DNA from: Rhodospirillaceae bacterium
Lineage (GTDB): Bacteria > Pseudomonadota > Alphaproteobacteria > UBA8366 > Aestuariispiraceae
DNA length: 64,000 nucleotides
Reading direction: 5' to 3'
Assembly (NCBI GenBank): GCA_002709955.1
Contig: PAQY01000007.1
Coordinates: 1 to 64,000, forward strand
Position numbers and translations under genes: made by a program. Under the pieces are notes generated by a model. It saw only the letters and a list, made by a program, of their open reading frames with translations, ran no database searches and had not been told where the DNA came from. Below are positions 1 through 9,311 of this stretch, piece after piece (positions within the stretch are counted from its first letter, which is position 1; the number at the start of each line of letters is the position of its first letter).

Positions 1-570
1 CTGCTTTTCTGCAATGCCGGTTTGGCTGTGGCGCAGGGTCAGCAGATTCTGGTGCCGGTGGATGGTAAGGATCCCGTTGATAACAGCCATCTGATCGGCG
101 TGCGTCTGGCTGCAGAAGATGGCAAAGCATTCCTGTTTTTCCTGTGCGACAGCGATAACACCAATCCGCGTGTGATTTTCGGTCATGGTGCGGAAATCAA
201 TAAGCCCACCAAGCCGATGGCGTTTGATGTCACCATCGATGGGGGCGAAACGCGCCGCCATTACTTTGCCGTGCTACCCAATACGCGATCCGCACTATTT
301 TTCGCGCGGACGGCGCAAATGTATGAAGACCGGTTTGGCACATCGCCAGAGGTGTTTAACGAGCAGACTCGGGCGGTGAATCCTGACTATATCGCCTGGA
401 CGGACAATATCTATAACCAGTTGATTGCTGATTTCTTCTTTGGAAGGCGTGCGACGGTTCAGTTCACAGATGTATCCGGACAATCCCATATCTACTCATT
501 CCAACTGGCCCTGTTGGCGGAGAATATCGGGCGATTACAAACCTGTTACGAGGCACCGCGGGTCTACTGA
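1..570 (+). CDS. Exported protein of unknown function, 5' end cut off by window edge
   Basis: The reading frame is open from the first base, so the gene begins before the window. The first visible residues are hydrophobic and end in AVA followed by Gln, which looks like the C-terminal end of a cleavable signal peptide; the protein is therefore probably periplasmic or secreted. The roughly 180-residue mature part has no motif I recognise. It contains two cysteines, one in a CDSDN stretch and one close to the C-terminus, which could form a disulfide. It ends 169 nt upstream of glyQ and is probably a separate transcription unit, since a hairpin and a promoter-like sequence lie in between. A TTG near position 22 could be mistaken for the start, but that would cut into the signal peptide. 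Confidence 0.7.
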   Translation: MLFCNAGLAVAQGQQILVPVDGKDPVDNSHLIGVRLAAEDGKAFLFFLCDSDNTNPRVIFGHGAEINKPTKPMAFDVTIDGGETRRHYFAVLPNTRSALFFARTAQMYEDRFGTSPEVFNEQTRAVNPDYIAWTDNIYNQLIADFFFGRRATVQFTDVSGQSHIYSFQLALLAENIGRLQTCYEAPRVY

Positions 571-582
571 ATTTTATCTTGG

Positions 583-608
583 GCGACAGAATGTCTTCAT
601 TTTGTCGC
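583..608 (+). terminator. Hairpin downstream of the first gene, weak terminator candidate
   Basis: An 11-bp stem (583-593 with 598-608, one G-T wobble) closes a 4-nt TCTT loop 12 nt after the stop codon of the first gene. No uninterrupted T-run follows, so it is either a weak intrinsic terminator or a 3'-end stabilising hairpin. Confidence 0.4.
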
Positions 609-636
609 AGGCGTGTAATTTGCCTGAAAACCGGCG

Positions 637-665
637 TTGATTCACGACAGTCGCGTCGTTATTGT
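637..665 (+). promoter_or_regulatory. Putative sigma70-type promoter of glyQ
   Basis: TTGATT at 637-642 and TATTGT at 660-665 are separated by 17 bp, the optimal spacing. They lie about 75 nt upstream of the glyQ start and after the hairpin of the preceding gene. Based on consensus match only. Confidence 0.4.
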
Positions 666-739
666 GCGCCGCACCGCGAACCGGCGGCATCGACAGGACC
701 AGACGTAATCGAACCCCATTCACGAGTCCCGGCGGATCT

Positions 740-1618
740 ATGAGCCAATCACAGCGCACCGGCGCCAGTTTTCAAGATATCATCCTGACACTGCACCAGT
801 ATTGGTCCAGACAGGGCTGCGTTATCCTGCAGCCCTATGACATGGAAGTCGGGGCGGGCACGTTCCATTGGGCGACCACCTTGCGCTCCTTGGGGTCCAA
901 GCCCTGGAAGGCCGCCTATGTGCAGCCGTCGCGCCGCCCGACCGATGGGCGCTATGGTGAGAATCCCAACCGGCTGCAGCATTACTATCAGTATCAGGTG
1001 ATCATGAAGCCATCCCCAGCGGACAGTCAGGACCTGTATCTCGGCTCCCTGAAGGCGATTGGCATTGACCCGCTGGAACATGACATTCGCTTTGTCGAGG
1101 ATGACTGGGAAAGCCCGACACTGGGGGCCTGGGGCCTGGGCTGGGAAGTCTGGTGCGATGGGATGGAGGTCAGTCAGTTTACCTATTTCCAACAGGTCGG
1201 CGGGTTTGACTGTAACCCGGTTTCTACCGAATTAACCTATGGGCTGGAACGGTTGGCAATGTATGTCCAGGGTGTGGAAAACATCTATGACCTGCGCTTC
1301 AACGACACGATGACATATCGCGATGTCTATCATCAGGCGGAAGTCGAATATTCGAAGCATAATTTTGAATTGGCCGATACCGACATGATCCTGCGCCATT
1401 TTCAGGATGCAGAAGATGAATGTGGCCGTCTGATCGCGGGCGGCGTGGCGCTGCCTGCCTATGACCAATGCCTGAAGGCCAGCCACCTGTTCAACCTGCT
1501 GGATGCGCGCGGCGTGATTTCGGTCACCGAACGCCAGGCCTATATCGGCCGCGTCCGCGCCCTGGCAAAGGCCTGCGCCGAAGCCTGGCTGAAAAGCCAA
1601 GGGGAGTTGCCCGCATGA
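740..1618 (+). CDS. glyQ: Glycyl-tRNA synthetase alpha subunit
   Basis: Catalytic subunit of the bacterial alpha2-beta2 glycyl-tRNA synthetase, which activates glycine and charges tRNA-Gly. The 292-residue product matches the family length (about 300). It opens with the typical [18 protein letters not shown] stretch and carries the class II synthetase signature [14 protein letters not shown] near residue 75, followed by [15 protein letters not shown]. The ATG at 740 was chosen because the protein then begins directly before the conserved region; the frame upstream to 662 gives only an unconserved Arg/Thr-rich leader. A GGCGGA sequence lies just upstream. The stop overlaps the start of a small frame (ATGA) leading into glyS, so alpha and beta subunits are probably made from one message. 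Confidence 0.97.
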   Translation: MSQSQRTGASFQDIILTLHQYWSRQGCVILQPYDMEVGAGTFHWATTLRSLGSKPWKAAYVQPSRRPTDGRYGENPNRLQHYYQYQVIMKPSPADSQDLYLGSLKAIGIDPLEHDIRFVEDDWESPTLGAWGLGWEVWCDGMEVSQFTYFQQVGGFDCNPVSTELTYGLERLAMYVQGVENIYDLRFNDTMTYRDVYHQAEVEYSKHNFELADTDMILRHFQDAEDECGRLIAGGVALPAYDQCLKASHLFNLLDARGVISVTERQAYIGRVRALAKACAEAWLKSQGELPA

Positions 1619-1779
1619 GCCATGATGTGAACAACAAGTCTTCCTTCTTGTTAGCTGAGCGGGGCATCGTTCAGCGTGTTTTGCCGCTGAAGGGTGGCGG
1701 ATCGGGAACAGGCTATCGTACATTGCCCTTATTCCGGGCGGCGAATGATGCCCATGAGCAGGAGCGACGGCATGGCTGA
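1615..1779 (+). CDS. Small bridging reading frame between glyQ and glyS (hypothetical, 54 aa)
   Basis: The ATG at 1615 overlaps the glyQ stop as ATGA, and a GGGGAG purine stretch at 1601-1606 sits at Shine-Dalgarno distance. The frame ends at 1779, 8 nt inside glyS. The 54-residue product is basic and polar with a glycine patch (KGGGSGTG) and no recognisable domain. Its length and its overlap at both ends fit a translational-coupling cistron that carries ribosomes across the 153-nt gap between the two subunit genes. It could instead be a chance open frame. No function is assigned. Confidence 0.4.
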   Translation: MSHDVNNKSSFLLAERGIVQRVLPLKGGGSGTGYRTLPLFRAANDAHEQERRHG

Positions 1780-3871
1780 GCTTCTGATCGAGCTTTTCAG
1801 TGAGGAAATCCCCGCCCGCATGCAGCGCCAGGCGGCGGGTGACCTGCAGCGCCTGGTCACCGATGGGCTGACAAAGGCCAACCTGACATTTGACGAGACC
1901 CGGATTTACTGGACCCCGCGCCGATTGACCCTGGTCGTCGAAGGCTTGCCAACCCGCCAGCCCGACCTGCGGGAAGAGAAAAAAGGCCCGAAAGTCGGCG
2001 CGCCCGACCAAGCCATTCAGGGCTTTCTGCGCTCCGCCGGGTTGGACAGCCTGGATCAATGCGAACAGCAGGATACGCCGAAAGGCCCGGTCTGGATCGC
2101 GGTTGTGGAGAAAAAGGGTGGGGCCAGTGCCGATGTCTTGCCCGGTCTGATAGAGGCAGCGATCCGCGCTTTGCCCTGGCCGAAAAGCATGCGTTTTGCC
2201 GCACAAAGCTTCCGCTGGGTACGCCCGCTGCATCGCATTCTTGCCGTGTTCGATGGCGCGGCCCTGGCAGGGGATTTTGATCTGGGCGGCGCGGCTGTCG
2301 CCTTTTCCAACACATCATCCGGCCATCGCTTCCTGTCGCCGGAGCCCTTCACGGTTCTGAATTTCAGCGACTATATCGCCAAGCTGCGCGAGGCCCATGT
2401 TGTGCTGGACCCGGAAGAGCGCAAGCAGGCCATTCTGGACGGGCTGCGGTCGGCTGCGGATCGCGAAGGGCTGACGGTCAAGGACGATCCGGCGCTGCTG
2501 GAGGAAGTCACCAATCTGGTCGAATATCCAGATGTGCTGATCGGCAAGATCGACGATGAATTCATGGATGTCCCGGCAGAGGCGCTGTCGACCTCCATGC
2601 GGGCGCACCAGAAGTATTTCTCCCTGATCCGGCCTGATGGCAGTCTGGCCCCGCGCTTTGCCGTTGTCGCCAATATGAAGGCCGCCGATGGGGGCGCAAA
2701 GATTGTCGCTGGGAATGAACGCGTCCTGCGCGCCCGTCTGGCCGATGCGAAATTCTTCTGGGACCAGGACCGCGCCATCAAATTGGAAGACCGCGTCGAA
2801 GACCTGAAAAAGGTCGTGTTCCATGCCAAGCTGGGCACGGTTGCGGAGCGGGTGGAGCGGTTGAGCAATCAGGCGGATGTCCTGTCCCAGTATATTCCAG
2901 GCTGTGACAGCATCGATGCCCGTCGCGCTGCAAAACTGGCGAAGGCTGACCTGACGACCGAAATGGTTGGTGAATTCCCAGAATTGCAGGGAATTATGGG
3001 CCGTTATTACGCGCTAGCTCAGAACGAGAAACCTGCTGTTGCAGACGCGATTGCCCAGCATTATTCACCCGCCGGTCCGAATGATGCCTGCCCAACGGCG
3101 CCCTTATCCGTCGCTGTCGCGCTGGCAGAAAAGCTGGATACGCTGGTTGGATTCTGGCTGATTGATGAAAAGCCGACAGGATCGAAGGATCCTTTTGCCC
3201 TGCGCCGTGCTGCACTGGGTGTGATCCGCATTGTGTTGGAAAACGGTGTGCGCCTGCCCCTAACCCATGTCATCGCCGAAAGCGCTGGCCTGTATGGAGA
3301 GCAGGGCAGCCTATCCGTCAACATCCGGGACTTGCCGAAAATTACAGCAGACCTGCTCTCCTTCTTCGCGGATCGTCTGCGGGTGCATTTGAAGGATGAG
3401 GGCGTGTCCCACAGCCTGATCCAGGCGCTGTTTGCGCTTGGGGATGAGGATGATCTGGTGCGCCTTGTCGCGCGGGTCCATGCGCTGAAGGCCTTTCTGG
3501 AAAGCGAAGACGGGGCCAATCTGCTGACCGCATATCGCCGGGCCGCGAACATCCTGCGCGCCGAGGAAAAGAAGGATGGCACGACCTATTCTGGGAAGCC
3601 GGAATCAGCGCTGTTTGCCACGCCGGAAGAAACCACCCTGGCGGCGGCTCTGAATGCTGCGGAGGATCAGGTGAAGGCCTGCATCGAGGGGGAAGATTTC
3701 GGCGGTGCCATGACGGCCCTGGCCGGGTTGCGCCAGCCGGTTGATGCGTTTTTTGAGGCCGTGATCGTCAACGCTGATGAGGCCGACCTGCGGAAAAACC
3801 GCCTGCTGCTGCTGGCGCGCATTCGCAGCGTGATGGGTACCCTGGCAGACTTTGGACAGATTGAAGGTTGA
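1772..3871 (+). CDS. glyS: Glycyl-tRNA synthetase beta subunit
   Basis: Beta subunit of the heterotetrameric glycyl-tRNA synthetase, needed for tRNA binding. The 699-residue protein begins with the hallmark [17 protein letters not shown]. It contains the [11 protein letters not shown] region near residue 275 and ends in a DALR-type anticodon-binding part ([13 protein letters not shown] and onward). The ATG at 1772 is supported by an AGGAG ribosome-binding site at 1760-1764 with 7-nt spacing; an upstream in-frame extension to 1694 is not conserved. Family length is about 690 residues, so the gene is complete. It follows glyQ in the same operon and ends 54 nt before ppdK. Confidence 0.97.
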   Translation: MAELLIELFSEEIPARMQRQAAGDLQRLVTDGLTKANLTFDETRIYWTPRRLTLVVEGLPTRQPDLREEKKGPKVGAPDQAIQGFLRSAGLDSLDQCEQQDTPKGPVWIAVVEKKGGASADVLPGLIEAAIRALPWPKSMRFAAQSFRWVRPLHRILAVFDGAALAGDFDLGGAAVAFSNTSSGHRFLSPEPFTVLNFSDYIAKLREAHVVLDPEERKQAILDGLRSAADREGLTVKDDPALLEEVTNLVEYPDVLIGKIDDEFMDVPAEALSTSMRAHQKYFSLIRPDGSLAPRFAVVANMKAADGGAKIVAGNERVLRARLADAKFFWDQDRAIKLEDRVEDLKKVVFHAKLGTVAERVERLSNQADVLSQYIPGCDSIDARRAAKLAKADLTTEMVGEFPELQGIMGRYYALAQNEKPAVADAIAQHYSPAGPNDACPTAPLSVAVALAEKLDTLVGFWLIDEKPTGSKDPFALRRAALGVIRIVLENGVRLPLTHVIAESAGLYGEQGSLSVNIRDLPKITADLLSFFADRLRVHLKDEGVSHSLIQALFALGDEDDLVRLVARVHALKAFLESEDGANLLTAYRRAANILRAEEKKDGTTYSGKPESALFATPEETTLAAALNAAEDQVKACIEGEDFGGAMTALAGLRQPVDAFFEAVIVNADEADLRKNRLLLLARIRSVMGTLADFGQIEG

Positions 3872-3925
3872 TTGCGTGAGTTTCCTTTCGACGGATACAT
3901 CAAACGAAAAGGGTTGGACGATACA

Positions 3926-6595
3926 ATGACCAAATGGGTCTATGGCTTTGGGAATGGTAAGGCGGAAGGCGCGCGGGAAATGCGCAATCTTCTGGGGGGC
4001 AAAGGTGCCAATCTGGCAGAAATGTCGAATATTGGCCTGCCGGTGCCACCGGGTTTCACCATATCGACCGATGTCTGCACCCATTACTATGCCAATGGCA
4101 AAACCTATCCGGCTGATCTGGAAGCAGAGGCTGAAAAGGCCCTGCTGGCGGTTGAAGAGATTGTTGGGGCCAAGTTTGGCGATGTAAAGAACCCGCTGTT
4201 GGTCTCGGTCCGGTCGGGCGCACGGGCGTCGATGCCCGGCATGATGGATACGGTCCTTAATCTGGGCCTGAATGATGAAACGGTGGAGGGCCTGGCCCAG
4301 CAATCCGGTGACCGCCGCTTTGCCATGGACAGCTATCGTCGCTTTATCCAGATGTACGGCAATGTCGTGCTGGATGTGGAACATTACCATTTCGAAGAAG
4401 CGCTGGAAGACATCAAGGATGAAACCGGCGCGGTGTCCGATACGGACCTGACCGCTGACCATCTGACGACATTGATCGGGCGCTATAAGAAACTGGTCGC
4501 GGATCAATTGGGCAAACCTTTCCCTCAGGACCCGAAGGAACAGCTTTGGGGGGCCATCGGGGCGGTGTTCAATTCCTGGCAGACGCCACGGGCCATCACT
4601 TATCGCCGCCTGCATGATATTCCCGAAGAATGGGGCACGGCGGTCAATGTTCAGGCCATGGTCTTTGGCAATATGGGCAATAGCTGTGCTACGGGCGTTG
4701 CCTTCACCCGCAATCCTTCGACGGGTGAAAACCTGTTCTATGGCGAATATCTGGTCAATGCCCAGGGCGAAGATGTCGTGGCGGGTATTCGCACGCCCCA
4801 GCATTTGACCATTGCTGGCAGAAAGGCCCATGGATCTGACCTGCCGTCGATGGAAGAAGTGATGCCGGAAGTATTCCAGCAATTGTGCGAGGTTCGCACG
4901 CTGCTGGAAACCCATTATCGCGATATGCAGGATATCGAATTCACGGTCCAGATGGGTAAGCTGTATATGCTGCAGACCCGGTCTGGAAAACGCACCAGCG
5001 CAGCCGCGATCCGCATTGCCTGTGAAATGGCAGACGAGGGTTTGATCGACAGCCGCGAGGCCGTGATGCGGGTTGAGCCGCAATCCCTGGATCAGATCCT
5101 GCATCCCCGGCTGGACCCGAAGGCAAAACGCGACGTGATCGCGAAAGGCCTGCCGGCCTCTCCCGGTGCGGCGTCGGGCATTGTTGTATTCTCAGCAGAT
5201 GAAGCCGAAAAGCTGGCTCAATTGGGGGAGAAGGTGATGCTGGTCCGCATCGAAACCTCGCCCGAAGACATTCATGGCATGCATGCGGCTGAGGGTATTC
5301 TGACCACCCGTGGCGGGATGACAAGCCACGCGGCCGTGGTTGCCCGCGGCATGGGCCGCGCCTGTGTCGCCGGTGCCGGTGATATCCGCATTGATTACAA
5401 GGCTGGTCGGTTCAGCGTGCGTGACGTGATTGTCGCGGCGGGGGACTGGATCACCATTGACGGGTCAACCGGGGAAATAATGAAAGGGCGCGTGCCGACC
5501 GTTCAGCCGGAATTGTCCGGCGATTTTGCCCGCATCATGGAATGGGCCGACAGCCATCGCCGCATGGCGATCCGCGCCAATGCGGAAACGCCGGAAGATG
5601 TTGCGACCGCGCGGGGCTTTGGTGCGGAAGGCATCGGCCTGTGCCGGACCGAACATATGTTCTTTGACGGCGACCGCATTCTGGCGGTGCGTGAGATGAT
5701 CCTGGCCAGTGATGAAGCCGGTCGCCGTAAGGCCCTGGCCCGCATCCTGCCGATGCAGCGGGGCGATTTTGAGGCGATCTTTGACATCATGAAGGGCTTG
5801 CCGGTCACCATTCGCCTGTTGGACCCGCCATTGCATGAATTCCTGCCCCGCGAAGAAGCAGAGTTTCAAGAGCTTGCGGCAAGTCTGGCCGTGGATGCGA
5901 AACTGGTACAGGCGCGCGCCTCCCAATTGCATGAATCCAATCCGATGCTGGGGCATCGCGGGTGCCGGTTGCTGAACAGCTATCCGGAAATCTGTGAAAT
6001 GCAGGCCCGCGCAATCTTTGAAGCCGCCGTTGCGGTCCAGAAGAAATCAGGCGAGGCGGTGCTGTGTGAAGTGATGATCCCACTGGTATCGATCAAGAAG
6101 GAACTGGACCTGTTGCGCAGCCGCATCGAAGGTGTCGCGGCAGAGGTTGAGAAGGAAACAGGCATCGCCCCGAAATATACGATCGGGACGATGATCGAAT
6201 TGCCCCGGGCTGCATTGCGGGCGGAAGAAATCGCGCAATCGGCGGAATTCTTCTCCTTTGGGACCAATGACCTGACGCAGACGACCTTTGGCATCAGCCG
6301 CGACGACAGCGCCACCTTCCTGAACGATTATCAGCGTTATGGCATCATCGAACATGACCCGTTCCAGACCATTGACCGGGATGGCGTTGGTGAGCTGATT
6401 GGTATCGCTGTGGAACGGGGACGCAAATCCCGCCCGGAAATCAAGCTTGGCATCTGTGGTGAACATGGGGGTGATCCAGCCTCCATCGCATTCTGTGAGG
6501 AACTGGGGCTGGATTATGTGTCTTGCAGCCCGTTCCGTGTGCCGATTGCCCGCTTGGCGGCTGCACAGGCCTCTATTCAGGCAAGCCAAAAGTAG
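3926..6595 (+). CDS. ppdK: Pyruvate, phosphate dikinase
   Basis: Interconverts pyruvate, ATP and phosphate with phosphoenolpyruvate, AMP and pyrophosphate. The 889 residues fit the family. The N-terminal ATP-grasp domain starts with KWVYGFGNG and LLGGKGANLAEM. The swivelling phosphohistidine domain has GGMTSHAAVVARGMG with catalytic His468. The C-terminal PEP/pyruvate TIM barrel ends with YVSCSPFRVP, with catalytic Cys867. The ATG at 3926 is preferred over the TTG at 3872 because family members begin at the KWVY motif. It follows glyS closely (54 nt), an arrangement seen in alphaproteobacteria, and converges with a histidine kinase gene 18 nt away. Confidence 0.97.
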   Translation: MTKWVYGFGNGKAEGAREMRNLLGGKGANLAEMSNIGLPVPPGFTISTDVCTHYYANGKTYPADLEAEAEKALLAVEEIVGAKFGDVKNPLLVSVRSGARASMPGMMDTVLNLGLNDETVEGLAQQSGDRRFAMDSYRRFIQMYGNVVLDVEHYHFEEALEDIKDETGAVSDTDLTADHLTTLIGRYKKLVADQLGKPFPQDPKEQLWGAIGAVFNSWQTPRAITYRRLHDIPEEWGTAVNVQAMVFGNMGNSCATGVAFTRNPSTGENLFYGEYLVNAQGEDVVAGIRTPQHLTIAGRKAHGSDLPSMEEVMPEVFQQLCEVRTLLETHYRDMQDIEFTVQMGKLYMLQTRSGKRTSAAAIRIACEMADEGLIDSREAVMRVEPQSLDQILHPRLDPKAKRDVIAKGLPASPGAASGIVVFSADEAEKLAQLGEKVMLVRIETSPEDIHGMHAAEGILTTRGGMTSHAAVVARGMGRACVAGAGDIRIDYKAGRFSVRDVIVAAGDWITIDGSTGEIMKGRVPTVQPELSGDFARIMEWADSHRRMAIRANAETPEDVATARGFGAEGIGLCRTEHMFFDGDRILAVREMILASDEAGRRKALARILPMQRGDFEAIFDIMKGLPVTIRLLDPPLHEFLPREEAEFQELAASLAVDAKLVQARASQLHESNPMLGHRGCRLLNSYPEICEMQARAIFEAAVAVQKKSGEAVLCEVMIPLVSIKKELDLLRSRIEGVAAEVEKETGIAPKYTIGTMIELPRAALRAEEIAQSAEFFSFGTNDLTQTTFGISRDDSATFLNDYQRYGIIEHDPFQTIDRDGVGELIGIAVERGRKSRPEIKLGICGEHGGDPASIAFCEELGLDYVSCSPFRVPIARLAAAQASIQASQK

Positions 6596-6613
6596 GTCGC
6601 CTGGCGTGTCGGG

Positions 6614-8155
6614 CTACTTGCTCTCCACTTTGGAGACTCCGCCCGGCATACCGGTCAGGGTGATGCGGCTGTCATATTGAACGCGGCTTGCGGGCAGGTG
6701 AATGCTGACCAGGGTGCCTGATCCAGGTGTGCTGGACAGGGTCAGATATCCGCCATGCAATTCTGCCAATATGCGTACCAGCGGCAGCCCCAATCCGGTT
6801 CCGGCCTGTTTGCGGGTATAGGCGCTGTTGACCTGGACAAAAGGTTGCAGCACCCGTTCCAGATCCTTTTCGGCGATGCCGATCCCCGTATCTTGAACTG
6901 CCAGAATTAATCCGCCATCCGGGGATGGGCGACTGGACAGGGTGATGGTTCCGCCCTGGGGAGTATATTTCACCGCATTGGACAGTAGATTTAGGATCAT
7001 CTGACGTATCTTCCGCTCATCCCCGGAAAGTGTGGGGGAAGAGGCTGGAACACTGACGGCCACGGTGAGGCCTTTTTCATGGGCGCTGTTTCGTACCATG
7101 CTTGTGCAGGCTTCGATGGTGCTGGCGACATCCATCAGGGATTCATGCAATTCCAGCTTGCCCGCCTCCGCTTTTGACAGGTCCAACAGGTCATTGGTCA
7201 GGGTCAGAAGGTGCTGACCGCTTTCACGGATATCGGTGGCATATTCTGTCAGCAGTTTTGGGTCTGATACGATGCCGCTGGCAAGGATTTCAGAAAACCC
7301 GATGATGGAGTTCAGGGGCGTTCTGAATTCATGGCTCATATTGGCCAGAAACTGGCTCTTGGTGCGATTGGCTGACAAGGCTGCGTCATGGGCGGATTTT
7401 AGCTCCATCGTGCGTTCCCGCACCCGCTTCTCCAATTCGGCACGAACATGATCCAGGTCCTGGTCATGTTGCCATTGACGGTCGCGCATCCTGTTGAACG
7501 CACGAAAGACATCGCCGATTTCGTCATTGCGCTGGACCGATAATTGTTTGGTTTCGCTGCCATGTTCCGTTTGATTGATAACCTGGGTCAGTTGGTTCAA
7601 GGCGGTGCCAATGGTGCGCCGATACACCATGGACCCGACGATCGCCATGGCAACGAGCAACAGGACTGATAGGATGGCAATGAAGTATAGGCGATTGCTC
7701 CTTGCGGATGTAACGCGGGCGTCGGACATGGTGATGTGGACCGTGCCTAAGGAAGCGGTACCAAGGTTGCTGCCCAATTTAATGGGGCGGTTGACCGACA
7801 GAGTAGGGTTTGGATGCGCATCGGGCCGCATTTCGTAATGTAGAATCGTCAAATCGGGGCGGCTGATTTTGACTTCTGCAACATCTTCATCCTGTATGAC
7901 GTTGTTCAGGATTGACGTGACACTGGACAAGTCTGATCGCGCCAGGGGATGTGCCAGAACAACGGCCAGATTGGTGCCAATACGCTGGGCTTTCTGGCTT
8001 AGGTCGCTGACAGCAGCGCGATAGGTGAAAACTTCGAATACGGCGATAAAGATAGCCAGTGTCACGATTACGGCAGGGATATAGGCGGCCAGAAACCGGC
8101 TGTGAACGGATCGACGAATGCCCAATGAGGCAGGCTGAGACTCCTCCTGCAGCAT
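6614..8155 (-). CDS. Membrane-bound sensor histidine kinase, orphan
   Basis: A 513-residue sensor kinase. An N-terminal membrane segment lies at about residues 20-42, then a roughly 110-residue periplasmic sensor region, then a second membrane segment at about 152-175. A HAMP-like linker (RNDEIGDVFRAFNRM), a short coiled coil, a HisKA domain with phosphoacceptor His275 in FLANMSHEFRTPLN, and a HATPase domain with N box (NLLSNAVKY), DTGIGI and GTGLGL follow. There is no receiver domain and no response regulator gene nearby, so its partner is elsewhere. I chose the ATG at 8155; a TTG four codons upstream is possible. The kinase core resembles the second kinase at 15961-17892. The signal sensed cannot be read from the sequence. 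Confidence 0.9.
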   Translation of the reverse strand: MLQEESQPASLGIRRSVHSRFLAAYIPAVIVTLAIFIAVFEVFTYRAAVSDLSQKAQRIGTNLAVVLAHPLARSDLSSVTSILNNVIQDEDVAEVKISRPDLTILHYEMRPDAHPNPTLSVNRPIKLGSNLGTASLGTVHITMSDARVTSARSNRLYFIAILSVLLLVAMAIVGSMVYRRTIGTALNQLTQVINQTEHGSETKQLSVQRNDEIGDVFRAFNRMRDRQWQHDQDLDHVRAELEKRVRERTMELKSAHDAALSANRTKSQFLANMSHEFRTPLNSIIGFSEILASGIVSDPKLLTEYATDIRESGQHLLTLTNDLLDLSKAEAGKLELHESLMDVASTIEACTSMVRNSAHEKGLTVAVSVPASSPTLSGDERKIRQMILNLLSNAVKYTPQGGTITLSSRPSPDGGLILAVQDTGIGIAEKDLERVLQPFVQVNSAYTRKQAGTGLGLPLVRILAELHGGYLTLSSTPGSGTLVSIHLPASRVQYDSRITLTGMPGGVSKVESK

Positions 8156-8234
8156 AACCCAGATCAATTCCTTTGTTCTAAAACAACATCGTCCACAGGA
8201 TTGTGGTTTTTAGCAAGGATGATCTGAAAATCCT

Positions 8235-9131
8235 CTAAATCAGGCCGTTCAGACGCGCGAGTTCCAGATAGACGGCACTTTGATCCTTGTCTCCATCGCC
8301 ATGTTCAACCGTGTCCTCATACAGGCCAGTCGTGAGCTTGGAGACGGGGAGGGTCGCGTTGATCGTTTCTGCAAAGGCCATGGCGGTGCGCAGGTCCTTC
8401 AATTGATAGCGGGAAAAGCCGCCCGGCTTCCAGTTGCCAACACACATGCGCTCGCCGTGTTGCTGAAGGATCGTCGAATCGGCAAATCCCCCCAGCAGCG
8501 CGGCGCGCACAGCGGCAGGATCGGCCCCGCCCATTTTTGCAAAGATCAGGGCTTCTGCAACGGTCGCCAAGGTGTTTCCAACAATGATCTGATTGGCCAG
8601 TTTTGCCAGCTGTCCGGTGCCCGCCGGTCCGATGCGGGTGGGACGACCCATCGCCTTGAAGGCCGGGACAAGCGCATCAAACACAGACTGCTCGCCGCCT
8701 GCCATGATGGCCAGGGTGGCATCTGTCGCCCCCTTTTCGCCCCCTGATACGGGGGCATCCAGATATCCAATGCCGCAGGCTGTCGCCTTTTCCCCCTGAT
8801 CCCGTGCGGTTTCAACAGGGATTGACGACATGACCACCAAATTGGCCCCGATTTTCATCGCAGGCAGTACGGGCGCGCCATGTTCCCCCGTTTCATGTAG
8901 GACATGATCGCAGGTTGGCCCGTCGCTCAACATAATGATCACGGCATCGCAATCCTGTGCGACTTCCGCGGCGGTGGGCGCTGTCTCTATACCAAATTCC
9001 AACAGGGCCTGTGTTTTGGATGCCGACCGGTTCCAGGCCCGGACCTTGAACCCGGCACGGGCCAGATTCTTTGCCATGGGTGCGCCCATGATACCTGTGC
9101 CGATAAAACCGATAATGCCGCCATCTTTCAT
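8235..9131 (-). CDS. Beta-hydroxyacid dehydrogenase, 3-hydroxyisobutyrate / tartronate-semialdehyde reductase family
   Basis: NAD(P)-dependent dehydrogenase of the 3-hydroxyisobutyrate dehydrogenase family (298 residues). It shows the N-terminal nucleotide motif GFIGTGIMGAPMAKNLARAG, the substrate-binding DAPVSGGEKGA, and the conserved catalytic lysine region (GQLAKLANQIIVG). Family members reduce tartronate semialdehyde or oxidise 3-hydroxyisobutyrate or similar short hydroxyacids; the exact substrate is not decidable here. The ATG at 9131 gives the expected N-terminus directly before the Rossmann motif and has AAAGGA upstream. The gene is divergent from the ThDP enzyme gene, so the two may share a control region (9132-9311) and a pathway. 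Confidence 0.88.
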   Translation of the reverse strand: MKDGGIIGFIGTGIMGAPMAKNLARAGFKVRAWNRSASKTQALLEFGIETAPTAAEVAQDCDAVIIMLSDGPTCDHVLHETGEHGAPVLPAMKIGANLVVMSSIPVETARDQGEKATACGIGYLDAPVSGGEKGATDATLAIMAGGEQSVFDALVPAFKAMGRPTRIGPAGTGQLAKLANQIIVGNTLATVAEALIFAKMGGADPAAVRAALLGGFADSTILQQHGERMCVGNWKPGGFSRYQLKDLRTAMAFAETINATLPVSKLTTGLYEDTVEHGDGDKDQSAVYLELARLNGLI

Positions 9132-9311
9132 GTCATGCGTTTCCTTTAATTGGATTTGATTTGAAGTGATTGGGGCGACTGTGCCGTTTGGCGGAGGGTT
9201 TTTCCAGATCAAACGACAGGCCTGGATAAAATCATCGCACAGAGCTTGCCGACTCACCCCCGAGGCGAATAGGGTTTGTCACATTTCGTTTCAGTACAAG
9301 GATTCTATCAG

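Noticed and set aside
1232-2233. 333-codon open frame on the minus strand
   Set aside because: Antisense to glyQ and glyS; composition is not protein-like and there is no ribosome-binding site.
3605-5104. 499-codon open frame on the minus strand
   Set aside because: Lies antisense to the end of glyS and to ppdK, both certain genes; its product is rich in His, Arg and Gln with no domain. Typical shadow frame of GC-biased coding DNA.
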